Under the pieces are notes generated by a model. The model saw only the letters and a program-made list of their open reading frames with translations. It was not told the origin of the DNA and made no database searches. A stretch of DNA of 13,143 bases. Origin: Phoronis pallida (lineage: Eukaryota > Phoronida > Phoronidae). The DNA lies in the NCBI GenBank assembly GCA_028565715.1, contig JAOXYC010176358.1:1-13143 (forward strand), given 5' to 3'. This document shows, in pieces, positions 12,201 through 13,143 of this stretch. The translations under genes were made by a program, and so were the position numbers. The stretch's first letter is position 1. Each line of letters begins with the position of its first letter.

Positions 12201-13143
12201 AAGGGAAAGAAAAACATGGGACATTAAGGTTTCTTATTTCTCTTCAGTTAAAAGTGATATTATTTATTCTTAATGACTAAAAGCTGTTCAATATCCAGCT
12301 TTTTTGGATCAAATATCACAATATCGTGTAGTTACTAACCAACCAAATAGGTTTTTGATATGAAAAATACCCATTCTTGATATGAGAATAAAACACATCT
12401 CAGCTTGTCGCCATGCCAAGGTCTTTGATTCAATCTGAGTTATCAAGACCAGTTTGATAGACCTTACTTCTAAGGTAAATGGTCTATTTAATTTGATGTT
12501 TGTTTGCTAAATAGTAAGCTTTAAGAAAGTTAGAATTTCATGTATATTGTATCCTAAAGATGGATTCCTTGACTTTCATAGGGGATTTGCTAAGAAGACA
12601 CTAGTCAGAACCGCACGTAAGGCAGGTCTAATGCCTGCCAAACAGCAGCGGAAACATAAGTATATTCTACCTACGAGAACACCAGAAATGTACCGCAAGA
12701 GTATCTCAGCTGATCGTTTATCTGTGGAGAGTTTCGATAGTAGCCGGCCGACCAGCGGTGTGTATGATGACGACGCCCTCTCTAGTAAGTCACCTGGTGG
12801 TGGTATAACTCATGCACTGGGGAATTATGGGTATTTATTAGACTCCAAACTTCCTGATTGGTAAAATAGGTCTTTGTTTGTCAATGCCATTCTTCGAAAT
12901 TAACATGCACGCTTAAAAAGACACTTTTCAATGATGCTGATTGGCCATGGCAAACTGTTCTGAATTATGATTTGCTGAGAGTAGTATATATGAGTTCACT
13001 AACTGTCAACGTGTGTGCTTGAAAGTTTCACTCTGCTGCTATAACATTTTCTTAAGCCTCGACAATGACATTTCAAACTTTTCTATCACTTTCCATCTTT
13101 TATTAAAACTTCTCTTCTTTGCATGTCTTAACAGCCACTTCAT
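178..13143 (+). CDS. SBF1/SBF2: SET-binding factor / myotubularin-related protein 5/13 ortholog, partial gene (window exons 1-19)
   Basis: The spliced coding segments join in frame into 855 codons plus one base, open at both ends. The order of conserved blocks is that of SBF1 (MTMR5) and SBF2 (MTMR13): end of cDENN (residues 1-60 of the fragment), dDENN (about 66-165), SBF2-type helical region (about 255-515), acidic linker [14 protein letters not shown] (541-554), GRAM domain (about 620-735), then a variable linker. Family knowledge: these are pseudophosphatase adaptors that bind active myotubularins (MTMR2) and act in phosphoinositide and endosome control; the DENN module is a Rab GEF (Rab28 in vertebrates, Rab21 for fly Sbf). 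The dead phosphatase and C-terminal PH domains should follow to the right; uDENN should precede to the left. Several residues agree better with recalled SBF1 (RIHPEP, AFCRKL, GLRVYLL), as expected for a pre-duplication gene. Splice sites are all GT-AG. Exon edges were set by consensus, frame and similarity, not by transcripts. Confidence 0.96.
292..717 (+). other. Intron 1 (426 bp)
   Basis: AT-rich, ends in GTTTCAG. I see no gene, repeat or conserved element inside. Confidence 0.85.
718..795 (+). CDS. SBF1/SBF2: Exon 2: cDENN to dDENN junction
   Basis: 26 codons, phase 0-0. It encodes [17 protein letters not shown], matching the family's ..L.PELE.AD.AFPPP stretch, followed by a short Pro/Ser/Met-rich spacer that varies between species. 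Donor TTG|GTGAGT is strong. Confidence 0.94.
796..1296 (+). other. Intron 2 (501 bp)
   Basis: Ends in TTTTACAG. It contains a 93-codon open frame at 859-1140 with no recognisable family and no splice signals that fit it; in sequence this AT-rich such a frame can arise by chance. Nothing else seen. Confidence 0.85.
1297..1410 (+). CDS. SBF1/SBF2: Exon 3: start of the dDENN domain
   Basis: 38 codons, phase 0-0. The translation [20 protein letters not shown] followed by [18 protein letters not shown] is the hallmark opening of the SBF dDENN domain, with the [13 protein letters not shown] core intact. RIHPEP agrees with recalled SBF1; recalled SBF2 has RIHAEP. Donor AAG|GTATGT. Confidence 0.97.
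1411..1736 (+). other. Intron 3 (326 bp)
   Basis: AT-rich with T runs near 1536-1577, acceptor TTATAG. No further feature seen. Confidence 0.85.
1737..1865 (+). CDS. SBF1/SBF2: Exon 4: dDENN domain, central part
   Basis: 43 codons, phase 0-0. It encodes [20 protein letters not shown] and then [15 protein letters not shown], matching the family's FLG.RGLVE.DFL..VL..M and SERG.PYR..DLFDE. Donor GAG|GTAAGT is a full consensus match. Confidence 0.97.
1866..3124 (+). other. Intron 4 (1259 bp)
   Basis: Holds a 19-bp palindrome at 1986-2004 and a 14-bp direct repeat (TGATTTGTGTTACA at 2338-2351 and 2360-2373, period 22). Short open frames on both strands have no recognisable content. Acceptor TTACAG. 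Confidence 0.85.
1986..2004. repeat. 19-bp perfect palindrome in intron 4
   Basis: Two 9-bp arms, TACCAGTGG and CCACTGGTA, around a single T. No mismatch. It could be a dimeric protein-binding site or chance; no transcription-factor match is claimed. Confidence 0.7.
3125..3223 (+). CDS. SBF1/SBF2: Exon 5: dDENN domain, last helices
   Basis: 33 codons, phase 0-0. The translation [20 protein letters not shown] then [13 protein letters not shown] aligns with V..FE..RI..EE....M..HVRELAEQLF.N of the family. It joins FDE of exon 4 and ENPNP of exon 6 without gap. Donor AAT|GTAAGT. A leftward ATG in the same frame at 3107 lies in the intron and is not a start. Confidence 0.96.
3224..3989 (+). other. 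Intron 5 (766 bp)
   Basis: Contains a hairpin-forming segment with a perfect CRE octamer at 3455-3487. A GC-richer patch at about 3770-3800 (GTCCGCCGCC) codes for nothing that I recognise. Acceptor ATTTCAG. Confidence 0.85.
3455..3487. repeat. Two-step inverted repeat containing a CRE octamer
   Basis: CACATG (3455-3460) pairs with CATGTG (3482-3487), and TCAAAC (3464-3469) pairs with GTTTGA (3472-3477). The palindrome TGACGTCA (3459-3466), the CREB/ATF consensus, spans the left side. Whether it is bound is not shown by sequence. Confidence 0.5.
3990..4141 (+). CDS. SBF1/SBF2: Exon 6: end of dDENN tail and linker to the SBF2 region
   Basis: 50 codons plus two bases (phase 0 in, phase 2 out). 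It encodes [20 protein letters not shown] followed by [11 protein letters not shown], matching the conserved KNENP.P....K..RPTE.SHLR stretch. The last codon AA is completed by the A that opens exon 7, giving Lys. Donor AAA|GTATGT. Confidence 0.96.
4142..5863 (+). other. Intron 6 (1722 bp), the longest in the window
   Basis: Holds a 138-bp foldback at 4217-4354 and a small hairpin at 5582-5603 (GACCAAAA / TTTTGGTC). A 66-codon open frame on the minus strand at 5229-5429 matches no family that I know. Ends in a T-rich tract and TTCTCAG. Confidence 0.85.
4217..4354. mobile_element. Candidate 138-bp foldback or MITE-like element
   Basis: The ends are a perfect 10-bp inverted repeat, ACCATACACA (4217-4226) and TGTGTATGGT (4345-4354), with further pairing of CCTG and CAG just inside. 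A second inverted pair lies inside: GTATAAGCCCA (4232-4242) with TGGGCTTATAC (4294-4304). A perfect 16-bp palindrome sits at 4235-4250. No exact target-site duplication is visible; GATAT lies near both ends but not at equal distance. No coding capacity. It could be a degraded MITE or a local inverted structure. Confidence 0.45.
5864..6029 (+). CDS. SBF1/SBF2: Exon 7: start of the SBF2-type helical region
   Basis: One base plus 55 codons (phase 2 in, phase 0 out). It encodes [20 protein letters not shown], then [20 protein letters not shown] and KISDARK. The block [16 protein letters not shown] is one of the most conserved stretches of the family. Donor AAG|GTTAGT. Confidence 0.97.
6030..6383 (+). 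other. Intron 7 (354 bp)
   Basis: AT-rich; acceptor TCTTACAG after a good pyrimidine tract. Nothing else seen. Confidence 0.85.
6384..6533 (+). CDS. SBF1/SBF2: Exon 8: SBF2 region, ALR and EHQQFD block
   Basis: 50 codons, phase 0-0. The translation [20 protein letters not shown] then [20 protein letters not shown] matches [32 protein letters not shown]. Helical throughout by composition. Donor CAG|GTCAGT. Confidence 0.97.
6534..6978 (+). other. Intron 8 (445 bp)
   Basis: Contains a nested hairpin at 6725-6764 and a CTCF-like core at 6851-6864 on the minus strand, inside a small GC-rich patch (6840-6865) in otherwise AT-rich sequence. Acceptor TTTTCAG. Confidence 0.8.
6725..6764. repeat. Nested inverted repeat in intron 8
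   Basis: Inner arms ATTTTCAT (6730-6737) and ATGAAAAT (6743-6750) are perfect. Outer arms GTTCCAT (6725-6731) and ATGGAAC (6758-6764) are also perfect, with an extra 7 bases on the right side. It would form a bulged hairpin in the pre-mRNA. Confidence 0.5.
6979..7047 (+). CDS. SBF1/SBF2: Exon 9: SBF2 region, short exon
   Basis: 23 codons, phase 0-0: [20 protein letters not shown] then FCR. It aligns with D..SL.E.GIAAALLPL.TAF.RK. It is the shortest internal exon, and its removal would keep the frame but delete a conserved helix. Donor CGG|GTAAGT. Confidence 0.95.
7252..7437 (+). CDS. SBF1/SBF2: Exon 10: SBF2 region, QFAYTC and WTN.QFWE block
   Basis: 62 codons, phase 0-0. The translation [20 protein letters not shown] then [20 protein letters not shown] and LYLP matches KL.PGV.QFAY.CVQ.H..W...QFWE..FY..VQ..IR.LYL nearly throughout. 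The last 20 residues ([17 protein letters not shown]) are variable linker. Acceptor TTACAG, donor AAT|GTGAGT. An open frame on the opposite strand (7202-7420) is its antisense shadow. Confidence 0.97.
7438..7738 (+). other. Intron 10 (301 bp)
   Basis: AT-rich with an A run just before the acceptor ATTTCAG. No other feature seen. Confidence 0.85.
7739..7888 (+). CDS. SBF1/SBF2: Exon 11: Ser-rich linker and AAEQ helix
   Basis: 50 codons, phase 0-0. The first 38 residues are a low-conservation linker with a basic, serine-containing stretch KRRSIAMSS (a possible basophilic kinase site). The last residues [10 protein letters not shown] match the conserved A.D.AAEQ that leads into LR.WPTLS of exon 12. 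The donor CAG|GTTGGG is the weakest of the window after the exon boundary. The linker looks longer than in the human proteins as I recall them. Confidence 0.93.
7889..8337 (+). other. Intron 11 (449 bp)
   Basis: Contains a run of 16 A at 8093-8108. A 3' end of a retroposon would explain such a run, but I see no body or target-site duplication around it. Acceptor ATTTCAG. Confidence 0.8.
8338..8546 (+). CDS. SBF1/SBF2: Exon 12: end of the SBF2 region, WPTLS and EESTV.SQAIH block
   Basis: 69 codons plus two bases (phase 0 in, phase 2 out). It encodes [20 protein letters not shown] then [20 protein letters not shown], matching LWPTLS...QQELV..EESTV.SQAIH.AN.M. The tail [10 protein letters not shown] resembles ES.SNS.VTNS of the family. 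Two in-frame donors exist: AG|GTACAG after 8531 and CAG|GTATAT after 8546; the longer form is annotated because its length is nearer to the human spacing. The 8435-8530 part is unusually rich in CpG for this window. Confidence 0.95.
8532..8548 (+). promoter_or_regulatory. Tandem in-frame splice donors of exon 12
   Basis: GT at 8532-8533 and GT at 8547-8548 are both preceded by AG at codon positions 1-2, so both give phase 2 and join exon 13 in frame. The long form adds five residues (RYRNV) before the Ser-Ile-Ala-Glu-Ser junction. Confidence 0.55.
8547..9839 (+). other. Intron 12 (1293 bp)
   Basis: Holds a hAT-like candidate element at 9536-9706, a 13-bp direct repeat ATATTTGTTAAAA (9245-9257 and 9271-9283), and a 7-bp inverted pair CCTTTCC / GGAAAGG at 9338-9364. 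Several short open frames on the + strand between 8646 and 9091 have no recognisable content. Acceptor GTTACAG. Confidence 0.85.
9536..9706. mobile_element. Candidate non-autonomous hAT-like MITE with 8-bp target duplication
   Basis: TTACGTAA occurs at 9536-9543 and 9699-9706 and would be the duplication; it fits the nTnnnnAn pattern known for hAT insertions. The 155-bp body (9544-9698) has ends CTGTAAACC and GGTTCACAG, inverted repeats of 9 bp with one mismatch, and weaker pairing further in (AGTGT). An inner pair AAAACAAT (9589-9596) / ATTGTTTT (9615-9622) adds structure. No coding capacity. TTACGTAA is itself a palindrome, so the repeat may equally be part of the terminal inverted repeat. 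The end bases (CTG...CAG) are not the usual hAT CAG...CTG. Confidence 0.4.
9840..10006 (+). CDS. SBF1/SBF2: Exon 13: acidic motif and VDKVC helix before GRAM
   Basis: One base, 55 codons, one base (phase 2 in, phase 1 out). It encodes [15 protein letters not shown], then [20 protein letters not shown] and [12 protein letters not shown]. The family has VAESYDTESGFED...VVRFI.RF.DKVC.ESGV..DH.K.LH.M.P. Donor CCG|GTAAGT. A minus-strand open frame overlapping it (9625-9891) is a shadow. Confidence 0.97.
10269..10342 (+). CDS. SBF1/SBF2: Exon 14: linker to the GRAM domain, RLPPIQK
   Basis: Two bases plus 24 codons (phase 1 in, phase 0 out). It encodes [20 protein letters not shown] then PIQK, matching IVAMHIETLEAV.RESRRLPPIQK. 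It is too short for ORF searches and was found by similarity. Acceptor ATCTTAAG is purine-ended but standard AG; donor AAA|GTGAGT. Confidence 0.96.
10343..10647 (+). other. Intron 14 (305 bp)
   Basis: AT-rich; acceptor ATCACAG. Nothing else seen. Confidence 0.85.
10648..10843 (+). CDS. SBF1/SBF2: Exon 15: first half of the GRAM domain
   Basis: 65 codons plus one base (phase 0 in, phase 1 out). It encodes [20 protein letters not shown], then [14 protein letters not shown] and [20 protein letters not shown] followed by FKGTPCDPL. This is the GRAM core (LLPGE....G........LLPAEG..FLT.YR..F.G.P.DPL). Family knowledge: GRAM is a PH-like fold that binds phosphoinositides in myotubularins. Donor TTGG|GTAGTG is moderate. 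The frame upstream of 10648 to an ATG at 10531 is intron, not coding. Confidence 0.97.
10844..11272 (+). other. Intron 15 (429 bp)
   Basis: AT-rich, with a good pyrimidine tract before CATTGCAG. Nothing else seen. Confidence 0.85.
11273..11406 (+). CDS. SBF1/SBF2: Exon 16: second half of the GRAM domain
   Basis: Two bases plus 44 codons (phase 1 in, phase 0 out). The junction codon is Ala. It encodes [20 protein letters not shown], then a variable loop, then [10 protein letters not shown]. The family has GEQ.VVRSFP...ITKEK.I...........LQ..S.TFQL. Acceptor TTGCAG, donor CAG|GTATAA. Confidence 0.96.
11500..11570 (-). pseudogene. tRNA-like sequence, left arm, degraded
   Basis: Mirror of the right-arm tRNA-like segment, read on the minus strand. 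The B box is broken: two substitutions turn GGTTCGATTCC into GGTTAGATTAC. The D stem loses one pair (G10-A25). The anticodon position reads GGT instead of GGC. The five-T run follows at 11495-11491 on this strand. I expect it to be inactive. Confidence 0.5.
11670..11740 (+). tRNA. tRNA-like sequence, right arm, anticodon position GGC (probable tRNA-derived element)
   Basis: 71 bases fold as a cloverleaf. The acceptor arms AGTGGGT / ATCCGTT pair at all seven positions, three of them G-T. D stem ACTT / GAGT, anticodon stem TCTGA / TCAGG, a 4-base variable loop and T stem CTGGG / CCCAG all pair. The B box GGTTCGATTCC is intact, and the A-box region contains TTAATGGTAGAG. TTTTT at 11745-11749 would end Pol III transcription. 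Against a working tRNA: the base before the anticodon is C, not the near-universal U33, and the acceptor stem is weak. The overall shape is closest to a tRNA-Gly/Ala type. A SINE head or pseudo-tRNA is more likely than a functional gene. Confidence 0.4.
12053..12228 (+). CDS. SBF1/SBF2: Exon 17: end of GRAM and following linker
   Basis: 58 codons plus two bases (phase 0 in, phase 2 out). It encodes [20 protein letters not shown], then [19 protein letters not shown] and a linker ending [11 protein letters not shown]. The family has QL.K.AFDEEV....E.F.K.L...R.P.....TFAF. The basic KGKEKH stretch corresponds to the K.K.K region before ..LRT.S. Donor AAG|GTTTCT is weak. Confidence 0.96.
12229..12581 (+). 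other. Intron 17 (353 bp)
   Basis: AT-rich; acceptor TTTCATAG. Nothing else seen. Confidence 0.85.
12582..12784 (+). CDS. SBF1/SBF2: Exon 18: basic and Ser-rich linker before the myotubularin domain
   Basis: One base, 67 codons, one base (phase 2 in, phase 1 out). [20 protein letters not shown] is the counterpart of the FSK..VK.AK.AG...... stretch. It is followed by [18 protein letters not shown] and the acidic VYDDDALS, which occupies the place of EDD.VSVSDE in human proteins. The donor TCTA|GTAAGT is a full consensus. The frame stays open to a TAA at 12862-12864, and a second donor (GATTG|GTAAAA after 12860) exists, so a longer exon is possible but lacks similarity beyond 12784. Confidence 0.87.
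12785..13134 (+). other. Intron 18 (350 bp)
   Basis: The first 77 bases are open in the exon 18 frame but show no conservation that I recognise. The intron ends in a long pyrimidine tract and CTTAACAG. Confidence 0.7.
13135..13143 (+). CDS. SBF1/SBF2: First 9 bases of exon 19, cut by the window end
   Basis: A strong acceptor precedes it. Joined to the phase-1 end of exon 18 it reads Thr-Thr-Ser, compatible with the Ser/Thr-rich stretch before the myotubularin domain. Too short to confirm. Confidence 0.55.

Noticed and set aside
1-13143. Search for CRISPR, operons, phage or bacterial defence genes
   Set aside because: No spaced repeat array and no long frames; the whole window is explained by one intron-rich animal gene.

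Overview
This window is a piece of an animal nuclear gene, not a prokaryotic or viral region. The sequence is AT-rich. Short coding blocks sit between GT...AG introns of about 0.2 to 1.7 kb, and no long uninterrupted reading frame exists on either strand. When the blocks are spliced they give one continuous frame of 855 codons plus one base, and a likely further exon begins at the right edge. I recognise the product as the single invertebrate-type SET-binding factor, the ortholog of vertebrate SBF1/MTMR5 and SBF2/MTMR13. The identity to human proteins is recalled, not computed. The host is most likely a non-vertebrate metazoan, possibly an echinoderm, other invertebrate deuterostome or mollusc; the sequence alone does not settle this.

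Layout, all on the + strand: exons 1-2 (window numbering) encode the end of the central DENN domain. Exons 3-6 encode the dDENN domain and its tail. Exons 7-12 encode the SBF2-type helical region. Exons 13-14 encode the linker ending in a PPIQK motif. Exons 15-17 encode the GRAM (PH-like) domain. Exon 18 encodes a basic, Ser-rich then acidic linker before the catalytically dead myotubularin domain, which lies beyond the right edge together with the C-terminal PH domain. The uDENN domain and the start codon lie beyond the left edge. No promoter, start, stop or polyadenylation region is in the window.

The introns hold most of the unusual structure. Intron 16 contains a 273-bp foldback whose two 122-bp arms match without any indel (111 of 122 positions). 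Each arm carries a tRNA-shaped segment followed by a run of five T. Intron 12 contains a 155-bp segment with short terminal inverted repeats flanked by identical 8-bp sequences, which fits a non-autonomous hAT-like element. Intron 6 contains a 138-bp foldback with 10-bp perfect ends. Smaller palindromes lie in introns 4, 5 and 8. Exon 12 ends in two in-frame splice donors 15 bp apart. I saw no sign of a new multi-gene system.
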